Source: Magnetococcales bacterium WMHbinv6
GTDB lineage: Bacteria; Pseudomonadota; Magnetococcia; Magnetococcales; Magnetaquicoccaceae
DNA: 64,000 bases
NCBI GenBank assembly: GCA_002753135.1
Contig: PDZV01000015.1
Span: 1-64,000, forward strand
Direction: 5' to 3'
Shown here: piece after piece, positions 19,634 to 28,040 of the stretch
Layout of the letters: every line of letters begins with the position of its first letter
Numbering within the stretch: position 1 is the stretch's first letter
Program-made: the position numbers and the translations under genes
Notes under the pieces: generated by a model
What the model saw: only the letters and a program-made list of their open reading frames with translations
Databases searched by the model: none
Told to the model about the DNA's origin: nothing

Positions 19634-20577
19634 CCGGCCCGCTCCCGCCAGATGCGCAACCCCTGGGCATTCAGGGCGCAATCCATCGTCAACCAGTCGC
19701 GACAGACCGCCTCCGACACCAAGGGCTGCCCGTTGTGCTGCAGCTCCTGCCAGGCCAGTTGCTGCAACGCCTCCTGCAGAGCCGACTCCCCCTCAGGCTG
19801 ACCGACATAGCGCCCGCTCAAGGCGGCAAACTGATCCAACAGGCGATGCAAACGATCGGTCAATAGCGGGTTGAAGGGAATACGCCCGAAATGGGTGACA
19901 AAATTCCAGCGGGCTCCCAAGGCGGCCAAACGGTCCAGCGTCTGGTGGCTGGCGGCAAGATCAAACTGCACCGGGGTGGTCGCCGGCATCAACAACAGCT
20001 CCTCCCCCTGATCAAACAGCCGATAAGAGATGCCCGCCGCATCACCGGAAAAAATACCGCCACTCTGCGCATCCCAGATACAGTGGTGATGGTTGGCATG
20101 TCCCGGGGCATCGATAAACTGCAGGCGACGTCCGTTGAGCAGATAAACTTCGCCATCGCCCACCGCCCGCGTCCGCTGCCCATCCGCCGGGGTGATGCCC
20201 CCCAATATGGTTTCAAACTGTTCCGCACCGTAAACCGCTTCTGCCCCGGCCTGCAATTTGGCCGGTTCCAGCAGATGGCGAATTCCCTTGGGATGGACCA
20301 GCAGTTCGGCGTTCGGCAAATGGCGCTGCAGGGCACCGGCACCGCCGGCATGGTCCAGATGGACATGGGTGACCAGAATTGCCCGCACCTGTTCCTTGGC
20401 CACCCCGGCAAAAGCCAAAGCCTGCAACAAGACCGGCACCGCCCGACTGGGGCCCGTTTCGATAAAAACGGCCTCCTCCCCCTCCACCAACAGATAGCTG
20501 GCGGCAAAACCGGCCCGCCAATAGCCGGTATCGATGCGGATAATCCCATCGGGATAACGTGCAAACGGTGTTGTCAT
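19630..20577 (-). CDS. MBL-fold metallo-hydrolase
   Basis: 315-residue cytoplasmic metallo-beta-lactamase-fold protein. Metal ligands are visible as THVHLDHAGG (about residues 70-79), DAPGHANHH, FSGDAAG and FVTHFGR. The C-terminal 80 residues form a helical extension. Substrate is not evident; glyoxalase II-like thioesters, lactones or a repair-type substrate are all possible. It is the first of two coupled genes with the membrane protein at 19055-19633. The 341-base gap to the divergent TonB receptor holds a perfect long inverted repeat (20733-20766). Confidence 0.88.
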   Translation of the reverse strand: MTTPFARYPDGIIRIDTGYWRAGFAASYLLVEGEEAVFIETGPSRAVPVLLQALAFAGVAKEQVRAILVTHVHLDHAGGAGALQRHLPNAELLVHPKGIRHLLEPAKLQAGAEAVYGAEQFETILGGITPADGQRTRAVGDGEVYLLNGRRLQFIDAPGHANHHHCIWDAQSGGIFSGDAAGISYRLFDQGEELLLMPATTPVQFDLAASHQTLDRLAALGARWNFVTHFGRIPFNPLLTDRLHRLLDQFAALSGRYVGQPEGESALQEALQQLAWQELQHNGQPLVSEAVCRDWLTMDCALNAQGLRIWRERAG

Positions 20578-20732
20578 ACTTGCCTCTTCTTGTCAGTGAC
20601 CCTTTTTCTTGCCGGGTGGTCGGCACGCCATCATTGCGACGCACGCCAAAGTATAAGAATCCACCCCGGCAGACACAAGACTACCTTGTCGGCAGCGGGT
20701 TGCTCAATGGACTCTCTTTGCCCAAACCAATC

Positions 20733-20766
20733 TGTGAAATGACCTGCCGGTATGCGTCATTTCACA
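20733..20766. promoter_or_regulatory. Perfect 11-bp inverted repeat upstream of the TonB copper receptor
   Basis: TGTGAAATGAC at 20733-20743 and its exact complement GTCATTTCACA at 20756-20766 flank a 12-base spacer. It lies about 150 bases before the receptor ATG and the same distance from the divergent MBL gene. There is no U-tract on either side, so an operator is more likely than a terminator; the regulator is unknown. The rest of 20578-20918 is AT-rich near 20780-20825 and shows no gene. Confidence 0.5.
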
Positions 20767-20918
20767 CATAATCTGCAACATGATAACGACAAAGCATTAA
20801 TATTAAAACAAAAAAAATTGGTTCATTCATTGCTCTACCCGCCACGCATGCCGCTGATGCCGCTGTGGCAGTTGGTTGGTGTCGATATGACTCGGTTTTT
20901 AGAAAAGGAAGATACTCC

Positions 20919-23138
20919 ATGACAAAGCAGAAATGGTCGTTGCTGGGGCTTTCGTTGTTGCTTGCGCTCCCCTATCGCCCACTGGCGGCAGAAGAGAGCG
21001 CCAGCAAAACCACCTCTTTGCAGGAGGTGGTGGTCACCGCTCCGGCAGAGCAGGAGAGCAGCCATGCCCAGCACAAGATGCAGGAAAAAGAGATTGCGCC
21101 TCTGCGCCACGGCAGCGACGATGCGGTAAAAATGATTTCCCATCTGCCTGGCATGAGCAGTTATGGCGGCGGTGGCGTTTCTGGCCTGCCGGTCATGGAT
21201 GGTCTGGGCGATGATCGCCTGCGCACCCAGGTGGATGGCATGGATCTGGTCTCCTCGTGCGCCAACCATATGAATCCTCCGCTCTCCTATATCGCACCGG
21301 CCAACGTGGGCTCGATTACGGTGTTCAATAATGTCTCTCCGGTCAGTGTCGGCGGTGACAGCCTGGGCGGGGCCATTCAGGTCAACTCCCGCGCCCCGGT
21401 ATTTGCCAAACCGGGAGAGGAGACGCTGTTCAAAGGAGAAGCCGGGGCCCACTACAGCAGCAACGGCGATGGTTACGGCTTCAACCTCAGCACCACCCTG
21501 GCCAACAGCAAGGCCAGCATGACCTATACCGGCAGCAGCGCACAAGCCGACAACTATACGGCGGCACGCGCTTTCAAAGCGCCCGCCGCAGCCAGCAACG
21601 GTGCCAGCAGTACCGCCGCCGATGAAGTCGGCACGACCCTGTATAAGAGTTATAACCATGCTCTCAATCTGGCCATGCAGGGCGATGCACGCCTGCTGGA
21701 ACTGCAACTGGGGCTGCAGGAGATTCCCTACCAGGGCTTTGCCAACCAGCGCATGGATATGACCGACAACCACAGCGAACGGATCAACCTGCATCACCAG
21801 GAACAACTCTCCTGGGGTCTGTTGGATAGCCGTCTGTACCGGGAGCATACCCGGCACAGCATGAATTTTCTGGAGAACAAGAGGTATTGGTATGGCGCAA
21901 CCAATAACGCCCCCGGCATGCCGATGGAGACCGAAGGGGAAACCTTGGGTGCCATCGTCAAGGCAGAGATCAACCTGGCAGATCATGGCCTGTTACGTGT
22001 AGGCGGTGAATACCAACGCTATCGCCTGGACGATTGGTGGCCACCCTCGGGAACGGGAGGCATGTCTCCCAACACCTTCTGGAACATCAACAATGGCCAA
22101 CGGGATCGCTATGATCTTTTCGGCGAATGGGAAAAAGAGTGGAACCCGCAGTGGCAAAGCCGGTTGGGCCTGCGCAGCGCCAATGTGGTCATGGACACCG
22201 GCAGTGTGCAAGGGTACAACACGGGTGCCACCTATGCCACCGATGCGGCCCTTTTCAACAGCAGCAACCGTTCGCAAACCGATCATAATTGGGATGCCAC
22301 CGCCTCTACCCGTTTTACTCCCGATAACAGCAAAACCTTCGACTTCGGCATTGCGCAAAAAACCCGCTCACCCAATCTCTATGAACGTTATGCCTGGTCA
22401 CATGGAACCATGGCCTCTGCCATGGTCAATCTGGCTGGCGATGGCAACGGCTATGTCGGCAATCTGAACCTTAGACCAGAAATTGCCCGCACCCTCAGCA
22501 TCACCGCCGACTGGCACGATCCCGGCAAAAAATGGGGCGTCAAAATCACCCCCTACTACAGCAAGGTGGCAGATTTTATCGACGCTGCCGTCACCACCAC
22601 CTCCCCTGCAGGGGGGGCGACCGGCTCCTACAAGGTGCTGCAATTTGTCAACCAGGATGCCACCCTGTATGGTATCGATCTCTCCGCCTTCATGCCCCTC
22701 TGGTCCTCTCCGACCTATGGCGACTTTGCCGCCAGCAGCACTGTCAGCTATGTTCGGGGTAAAAATGACGACACGGGCGGCAATCTGTACAACATCATGC
22801 CGCTAAACGGCAAACTCTCCCTTGATCACCAGCGGGATAACTGGGGCAGCAACCTGGAGTGGCAACTGGTGGATGGCAAGAGGGAAACTGCTGCCGTGCG
22901 CAACGAGGTAAAAACCGCCGGATACGGTCTGCTCACTCTGAAAACCCATTACGATTGGCAACAAATGCGCTTCGGCGTTGGTGTGGAAAACATTCTCGAT
23001 CAATACTATGAACATCCCCTGGCCGGACGTTATGTGGGACAGGGCAGCACCATGAGCCTGTCAACCGGCCCGCAATACGGCTTCAACGTACCCGGTCCTG
23101 GTCGATCCTTTCTGGCGGAAATGTCGGTCAAGTTTTGA
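20919..23138 (+). CDS. TonB-dependent copper receptor (OprC/NosA-like)
   Basis: 739-residue outer-membrane receptor. Signal peptide 1-24 (cut after LAA), TonB box near LQEVVVTA (34-41), plug domain about 45-190, then a 22-strand-type barrel ending in an aromatic-rich terminus with C-terminal Phe. The OprC copper site is readable: C114-x3-M118 in CANHM followed by NPPLSYI in the plug, and H313-x-M315 in the barrel, at the spacing known for OprC. ATG 20919 has AAGGAA before it; an upstream in-frame start would spoil the signal peptide. A 12-bp-stem terminator follows. This supports copper uptake rather than siderophore uptake. Confidence 0.88.
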   Translation: MTKQKWSLLGLSLLLALPYRPLAAEESASKTTSLQEVVVTAPAEQESSHAQHKMQEKEIAPLRHGSDDAVKMISHLPGMSSYGGGGVSGLPVMDGLGDDRLRTQVDGMDLVSSCANHMNPPLSYIAPANVGSITVFNNVSPVSVGGDSLGGAIQVNSRAPVFAKPGEETLFKGEAGAHYSSNGDGYGFNLSTTLANSKASMTYTGSSAQADNYTAARAFKAPAAASNGASSTAADEVGTTLYKSYNHALNLAMQGDARLLELQLGLQEIPYQGFANQRMDMTDNHSERINLHHQEQLSWGLLDSRLYREHTRHSMNFLENKRYWYGATNNAPGMPMETEGETLGAIVKAEINLADHGLLRVGGEYQRYRLDDWWPPSGTGGMSPNTFWNINNGQRDRYDLFGEWEKEWNPQWQSRLGLRSANVVMDTGSVQGYNTGATYATDAALFNSSNRSQTDHNWDATASTRFTPDNSKTFDFGIAQKTRSPNLYERYAWSHGTMASAMVNLAGDGNGYVGNLNLRPEIARTLSITADWHDPGKKWGVKITPYYSKVADFIDAAVTTTSPAGGATGSYKVLQFVNQDATLYGIDLSAFMPLWSSPTYGDFAASSTVSYVRGKNDDTGGNLYNIMPLNGKLSLDHQRDNWGSNLEWQLVDGKRETAAVRNEVKTAGYGLLTLKTHYDWQQMRFGVGVENILDQYYEHPLAGRYVGQGSTMSLSTGPQYGFNVPGPGRSFLAEMSVKF

Positions 23139-23191
23139 TAGCAACCGACCCTCCACAGCGGCTACCGTGAACAGGCACGGCAACCGCTCCG

Positions 23192-23231
23192 TCCGGGCAG
23201 AGACTTTTCCCTCTCCTCTCTGCCCGGATTT
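23192..23231 (+). terminator. Terminator after the TonB copper receptor
   Basis: Perfect 12-bp stem TCCGGGCAGAGA (23192-23203) with TCTCTGCCCGGA (23217-23228), 13-base loop, followed by TTTCTCC. It lies 53 bases after the receptor stop. Confidence 0.7.
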
Positions 23232-23382
23232 CTCCCCCCAACGCTTCTCTACCATGTTGAAAAAAACCACAGACAAACCAGCCGCAGGGATTGGCAGAGA
23301 AAGACCATTTTTTGGTAACACCTGAGAGGGCAAAAGTGATATAATCGCCGTTTACGTGACTCTTACCGAAAGGAGCGAAGGC

Positions 23383-23595
23383 ATGGCAATGGATGAGGCA
23401 ACTGCGGAATTGGAACTGGCCACCCTGAAGGAACAGCAAAAAGCGGCCAAAGAGGCTTACAAAGTGCAGCAGCAAACCCTGAAGCTGCGCATGGAAGATT
23501 TGCGCGTTGAGGCCAAACGGGCCAAAAAAATCGCCAAACTGGAGAGCCGTCTCAACGAACTCAAAGGGATTCTTCCTCCGCTTCCGCAAATCTGA
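23383..23595 (+). CDS. Small coiled-coil protein, hypothetical
   Basis: 70-residue, highly charged helical protein (Glu/Lys/Ala rich, heptad-like throughout, e.g. LKEQQKAAKEAYKVQQQ) ending in a short LPPLPQI tail. There is no membrane segment or known motif. Expression is well supported: AAAGGAG lies eight bases before the ATG, and a perfect -10 hexamer TATAAT sits at 23340-23345, about 38 bases upstream, although I see no good -35. Function unknown; it could be an adaptor or regulator of a larger complex. Confidence 0.72.
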   Translation: MAMDEATAELELATLKEQQKAAKEAYKVQQQTLKLRMEDLRVEAKRAKKIAKLESRLNELKGILPPLPQI

Positions 23596-23667
23596 TCGAC
23601 ACACTCCCCGGTGCGGACTGGCTAGCCGTTGTCTGGGCCAGACGCACCGTTTGGATGGTATCCGCCA

Positions 23668-23988
23668 TCAATTGGCGGCATCCACCATGATGACCGCTTC
23701 CTGCTTGCTGTTGCGCCGGCGGGTTTTGTTTTCAACCGGTTGCTGGGCATCCTCCCGATCAAGTACCGCCAACAGCTTCATCCGCACAAAATCGGGGTCA
23801 AAGTTGGCCAGATCGCAAACCAGACGGAAATTTTGCCCACCCTCGCGAAACCAACGCCGCGCCACGTCCCGCCGCGAAGAGTTTGATCCCGACATGGCAT
23901 CATTCAACGCCGTTTCCAACACGGCAACCCATAATTTCTGCTCGGCCTCCATCAAAGGAGACACCCAATAACCACGTGAAGAGTCCAT
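23668..23988 (-). CDS. Small orphan protein, paralogue of 44066-44464
   Basis: About 106-residue protein of no family I know. Its core (LWVAVLETALNDAM ... RRDVARRWFREGG ... FRLVCDLANFDPDFVRMKLL) aligns with the 132-residue protein at 44066-44464, sharing LW-AV---A--D, WF, a C-L-N-DP block and a Leu-rich end, so the two are paralogues. The C-terminus is basic (KTRRRNSK), consistent with nucleic-acid binding, by inference. ATG 23988 is favoured because GGAGG precedes it; a second ATG at 24000 would place GAGG directly against the start codon. Confidence 0.68.
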   Translation of the reverse strand: MDSSRGYWVSPLMEAEQKLWVAVLETALNDAMSGSNSSRRDVARRWFREGGQNFRLVCDLANFDPDFVRMKLLAVLDREDAQQPVENKTRRRNSKQEAVIMVDAAN

Positions 23989-24200
23989 CTCTCCCTCCAT
24001 CCTCTTTTGACAAACCCCTGTTTGTCATCCTTCCTGCCTTTAATCAGGCAAACATCAGGCCAACCCGGCAACTCAGTTGCACATTGATACCGTTATAGGA
24101 TAACAGGGGATTATCCATAGAAAAGATAAAAAAATTAACCGATAATTTTTGTATATCTATGGCAAAAGGCTCCCTTTTTTACACCCTGACAGCAAAGCAA

Positions 24201-24229
24201 TTTTTACAGTCACGCTGCAGCTGTAAAAA
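24201..24229. repeat. Perfect 9-bp inverted repeat in the 23989-24341 gap
   Basis: TTTTTACAG (24201-24209) and CTGTAAAAA (24221-24229) flank 11 bases. It sits in an AT-rich 350-base gap without genes that also carries CCATAGA/TCTATGG arms about 50 bases apart (from 24114). It could be an operator for the small orphan gene or a weak bidirectional terminator; neither can be decided here. Confidence 0.45.
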
Positions 24230-24288
24230 TAAATTTTTCGGCAGGCTGCTCTTGCAGCGCATAGAGAGCGATACCACACACACAACAC

Positions 24289-24315
24289 GAGGGCGGGATG
24301 ATCCATCCCGCCCTC
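24289..24315 (-). terminator. Strong hairpin after hdrB
   Basis: Perfect 11-bp GC-rich stem GAGGGCGGGAT/ATCCCGCCCTC with a 5-base loop, 27 bases after the hdrB stop. There is no U-tract on the minus strand (TCGTGTTG follows), so it may pause or protect the mRNA 3' end rather than terminate alone. Confidence 0.55.
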
Positions 24316-24341
24316 GCCGATACAACAAAAAACGCCAAAAC

Positions 24342-25226
24342 TCAGGCAAAACGGCGCAAAACCTCTGCCGGAACCACCTGCTGATTCAACGCTGCATCCT
24401 CCCAGCTGCCGCCCCAGGACAAAACAAACAGCTGCGAGTAGTAGACCACCGGAATGTTGAAATTGGTGCCAAACAGTTGATTGATTTTGCCTTGATAGAC
24501 CTCCACATTCAACTGACAGACCGGGCAGGGGGTGACAATCACTTCGGCCCCGTTATCGACGGCACATTGCAACAGATCGCGCACCAGGGCACAGGATTTT
24601 TCCACCTCGGTAAACATCAAGGCCCCGCCGCAGCAGGCCACCTTTTTCGGATAGGGTACTGCCGTGGCTCCGGTCGCCTCGATCATTTTGTCCAGATAGA
24701 GCGGATTTTCAAAGCTCTCACCGGCAATCCCGAACGGACGGTTGGTCTGACAACCGACATAACCGGCCACCTTCAAACCGGTCAACGGTTTTTTGACCTT
24801 GGCGCGCAAGGCATCCCAACCAAAATCTTCGATCAACACTTCCACCAGATGGCGGGTTTTGATGCCCCCCTCATAGGAGAGGTTGGCCTCTTTGAGGGCA
24901 ACGTTGACATCTGCCCGCACCTCCGGCTCATGTTCAATCCGCTCTGCCGCCTCACGCATCGCCAACCAACAGGCGGCACAGGTGGCCACCAGATCGGTCA
25001 TGCCCCGCTGCTGCTGGGCCAAGGCAAAGTTGCGTGCCGACATCGATAAACGGGGTAACTGTCCACCCCCGGCATAACCGATGGAGGCACTGCAGCAGTT
25101 CCAGTCGTCAATCTCATTGAGCTGAATGCCCAAGATTTTGCACATTGCCTGTACCGAATGTTCCATATTGGCCGCCGAGGCATTCTTTTCCGAACTGCAC
25201 CCCGGGAAAAATGTGTACTCCTTCAT
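24342..25226 (-). CDS. hdrB: HdrB-like heterodisulfide reductase subunit (Qmo-associated)
   Basis: 294-residue protein with two CCG domains that bind noncubane 4Fe-4S clusters at the disulfide-reducing or quinone-linked site. Cysteine blocks PGCSSEK, WNCCSA and CAACW form the first motif; GYVGCQTNRP, VACCGGA and TPCPVCQLN form the second; all are intact. The ATG overlaps the hdrC stop (ATGA). In sulfate reducers the C subunit of Qmo is an HdrC-HdrB fusion with a membrane domain; here separate soluble HdrC and HdrB follow QmoAB, as in some sulfur oxidisers and Gram-positive sulfate reducers. Confidence 0.93.
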   Translation of the reverse strand: MKEYTFFPGCSSEKNASAANMEHSVQAMCKILGIQLNEIDDWNCCSASIGYAGGGQLPRLSMSARNFALAQQQRGMTDLVATCAACWLAMREAAERIEHEPEVRADVNVALKEANLSYEGGIKTRHLVEVLIEDFGWDALRAKVKKPLTGLKVAGYVGCQTNRPFGIAGESFENPLYLDKMIEATGATAVPYPKKVACCGGALMFTEVEKSCALVRDLLQCAVDNGAEVIVTPCPVCQLNVEVYQGKINQLFGTNFNIPVVYYSQLFVLSWGGSWEDAALNQQVVPAEVLRRFA

Positions 25227-25813
25227 GCCCCAGCCTCCCTTTTCGCTTCCAATTCCTGAGCCTTGGCGATCATCGCCGCAAATCCGGCATAGCCTTTGAT
25301 CTTGCCACGCAGCGGAATCGGATTCAAACGCTTGGTCATCAACATGCCCAAGGCCGAATCCTTCATTTCCAGACCTCTCTTGATACCCGCCCCCAGACCA
25401 TCGGCAAAATAGAGCCGCATGGTCAACATCGCTTCACCAACCCGTCCGGTGCCGACAATGTTGGGCCAGAAAATTTGCGTCGCAAAACGGTTGGTAATCT
25501 GGTTCGGGTCGGCATACCCCTTGACCGAGGCATAACGGGCCAAACCATGCACGATATGGGTGATCGGCAAGCTCCGAGGACAACGGACAATGCAGTTGTA
25601 GCAGGAGGTACACATCCACATCGAATGACTTTTCAACACCTCTTCTTTTTTGCCGGCACGCACCAGCTGAAACAGCTGCCGGGGCGAATATTCCCAGTGC
25701 GGACCGAACGGGCAGGAACCGGCACAGACGCCGCACTGCTTGCACATTTTGATCCAATGCCCCATTTCGGAATTTTTGTATACATCCTGGGCAAATGAAA
25801 GATCATAGGCCAT
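25223..25813 (-). CDS. hdrC: HdrC-like iron-sulfur subunit (Qmo-associated)
   Basis: 196-residue electron-transfer protein with two 4Fe-4S motifs: CKQCGVCAGSCPFGP (residues about 24-38) and CTSCYNCIVRCPR (about 69-81). It lacks the membrane anchor found in fused QmoC. It lies between qmoB (four-base gap) and hdrB (overlap), so the three are co-translated. It should relay electrons between the flavin subunits and HdrB. With no membrane subunit in the operon, the quinone contact, if any, must come from another protein. Confidence 0.93.
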   Translation of the reverse strand: MAYDLSFAQDVYKNSEMGHWIKMCKQCGVCAGSCPFGPHWEYSPRQLFQLVRAGKKEEVLKSHSMWMCTSCYNCIVRCPRSLPITHIVHGLARYASVKGYADPNQITNRFATQIFWPNIVGTGRVGEAMLTMRLYFADGLGAGIKRGLEMKDSALGMLMTKRLNPIPLRGKIKGYAGFAAMIAKAQELEAKREAGA

Positions 25814-25816
25814 TGT

Positions 25817-28039
25817 CTAAAACTCCTTGTACGGGTTGAGATCCATGGAACCGATCTGCTCGGCAAAGGCATTGATGATCGAAGGTAACTGATCCGCATC
25901 CATGATATTGACCTCCACCATCTTCACCCGGCTCGACTCCAGCTGCAACCGGTTGAGGGTCTCGGAAACTTTGCTCAAGCGAATCTCCGCCAAGGCCGAA
26001 CCGCGCACGTTGTGGCATTGATAATCGTCGCCATGGCGGCAGCCCATCAGCAAAATGCCGTCAAAACCGCTGGACATGGCGTCGGCAATCCAGACCAGGT
26101 TCATCGAACCCATGCAGCGCAATGGTATAATACGGATATAGGGGCTCAAGGCACTGCGTTTCTGACCAACCATATCCAAGGCAGGAATGGCGTCATTGAC
26201 ACAGGCAAAGACCAGAATACGCGGCTTTTCATCATCGGCTGGCGGAACTTCCACCTCCTTGATCATCGAGCCGATCATATCCACCGAATAGTTGGCAAAG
26301 GAGATGATTTTCTGCGGGCAGGCCCCCATGCAGGTGCCACAACGACGGCAGCGGGTGGGATTGAACAGCGGGTTGCCCTTCTCATCTTCGTTGATCGCCC
26401 CGAACGGACACTCCTCCGTACACCGTTTGCACTGGGTGCAGCCCTCGCGACGGAACGACGGATAGGAAAGATCGCCGGAACGGGGATGGACCGCCGCCCC
26501 TTTGGCCACCGCCTCCACCACCTGAATCGCCTTCAAGGCGGCTCCGGTGGCATCGGTGACCGTTTCAGTGATGCCCATGGGCCGCCGTGCCGGACCGGCG
26601 GCATAAATGCCGGTGCGCCGCGTCTCGTAGGGAAAGCAGATAAAGTGAGAATCTGGAAAACCCCACTGCAACTCCGGCATGCTGCGACCCTGGCGATAAT
26701 CCAGGTTCAACACATACTGGGCATCCTCTTCTGCCACCTGACCAACCGGTGAGGGTTTGTTGGGATCCTGGGTATCGACCGACGACATCATGCCCGTGGC
26801 CAGCACCAGCAAATCCACCTCCACCTTCTCTTTGCCGCGCAGCAGTTTGTCGTGAATCTGCACCGACAGACCGCCAGAAGAACCCTTCTCGACCTGTTCC
26901 ACGTCACCTTTGATGATCACCCCGCCCTCTTCCTGCACACGGCGGTAAAACTCCTCCATCTGACCCGGTGTACGCATCTCCTGGAAGAGCATGAAGGCCG
27001 AACCATCCTGATACTGCTCCAGCACATACAACGCCTGCTTGAGCGAATAGGTACAACAGGCGGCGGAACAATAGGGCAAATGGTTGGCGTCGCGCTGTCC
27101 GGCACATAAAGAGAACAACACCCGTTTGGCCGGTTTGCCGTCCGATTTGCGCACGATTTGGCCGGCCTTGGCCATCTCTTCAAACTCCAGGCTGGTCACC
27201 ACATCCGGCGACACCCCATAACCCAGGCGCGGATCCAGCTTGGCGGCATCATAGAGATTATAGCCGGTGGTCAAAATGATGCTGCCCACCCGCTCGGTGC
27301 TGACCGTATCGCCGTTTTTGATCTCGACATCAAAGAGACCCGGTGCCCCTTTGGTGCTTTGAATGCGGGCATTTTTGTAGACCTTGATCCGACTCTCGCC
27401 CTCGACGGCGGCAATCAGCCCCGGCATCGGGTTCTCTTCCAACACCCGGTAGGGAGGCATGGTCGGCGATACCTTGTGCATCCGGGCCACCATGCCACCG
27501 AGCGTTTCGCTCTTTTCGACCAGAATGGCCCGATAACCGGTGGCCGCCACCTCTTTGGCCGCCGTCAAACCGGCCAGACCACCGCCGACCACCAGCACAT
27601 CCCGTGAAAACCCATCATCCTGGAACGGATCCGGCGCATTCATCTTCTTGAGCTTGACGCTGCCCATGCGCAGATAGTCCGCCGCCATCATCTGCAAATC
27701 TTCCTTGGCCGTTTTGTCGCCGGAAGAGATATCCTGGATCCACAAGGCTTTATCGCGCAGATCCACCCGATCCAGCAACGGGGTGTTAAACCGATCAAAT
27801 TCGTCGGTCTTGACCCGGTGCGAACAGGCGGCGATCAACAGGGCATTGACCCCCTCATTGGCCATATCCTGGCGGATCATCTCCACCCCTTCCGCTCCGC
27901 ATAACAGCGCATGCGTGCGGGTGACAGGCAGTTTTTGTTCTTTGCTGGCAATCTTCTCCAGGGCAGCAACATTCAACGCTTCGCCGATGCCGCAGCCCGT
28001 GCAGATATAACAACCGATCTTTTTCGCTTCCATCGTCAT
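25817..28039 (-). CDS. qmoB: QmoB: HdrA-like flavoprotein fused to an MvhD/FlpD-like domain
   Basis: 740-residue cytoplasmic electron-transfer protein. An N-terminal cysteine-containing region (IGCYICTGCGIG) precedes the FAD-binding motif VVGGGLAGLTAA (about residue 150), then the HdrA core with CSAACCTYSLKQA, two ferredoxin motifs (CTQCKRCTEECPFG and CRRCGTCMGACPQK) and a C-terminal MvhD-like domain with RCMGSMNL and MGCRHGDDYQCH. That order is diagnostic of QmoB. ATG 28039 follows the qmoA stop by one base and has GAGG about six bases upstream; the frame is open further up, but only as an overlap with qmoA. Confidence 0.94.
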   Translation of the reverse strand: MTMEAKKIGCYICTGCGIGEALNVAALEKIASKEQKLPVTRTHALLCGAEGVEMIRQDMANEGVNALLIAACSHRVKTDEFDRFNTPLLDRVDLRDKALWIQDISSGDKTAKEDLQMMAADYLRMGSVKLKKMNAPDPFQDDGFSRDVLVVGGGLAGLTAAKEVAATGYRAILVEKSETLGGMVARMHKVSPTMPPYRVLEENPMPGLIAAVEGESRIKVYKNARIQSTKGAPGLFDVEIKNGDTVSTERVGSIILTTGYNLYDAAKLDPRLGYGVSPDVVTSLEFEEMAKAGQIVRKSDGKPAKRVLFSLCAGQRDANHLPYCSAACCTYSLKQALYVLEQYQDGSAFMLFQEMRTPGQMEEFYRRVQEEGGVIIKGDVEQVEKGSSGGLSVQIHDKLLRGKEKVEVDLLVLATGMMSSVDTQDPNKPSPVGQVAEEDAQYVLNLDYRQGRSMPELQWGFPDSHFICFPYETRRTGIYAAGPARRPMGITETVTDATGAALKAIQVVEAVAKGAAVHPRSGDLSYPSFRREGCTQCKRCTEECPFGAINEDEKGNPLFNPTRCRRCGTCMGACPQKIISFANYSVDMIGSMIKEVEVPPADDEKPRILVFACVNDAIPALDMVGQKRSALSPYIRIIPLRCMGSMNLVWIADAMSSGFDGILLMGCRHGDDYQCHNVRGSALAEIRLSKVSETLNRLQLESSRVKMVEVNIMDADQLPSIINAFAEQIGSMDLNPYKEF

Positions 28040-28040
28040 T

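Noticed and set aside
23128-23604. 158-residue minus frame opposite the small coiled-coil gene
   Set aside because: The plus frame has a TATAAT and AAAGGAG in place; the minus frame has neither and runs through the receptor terminator.
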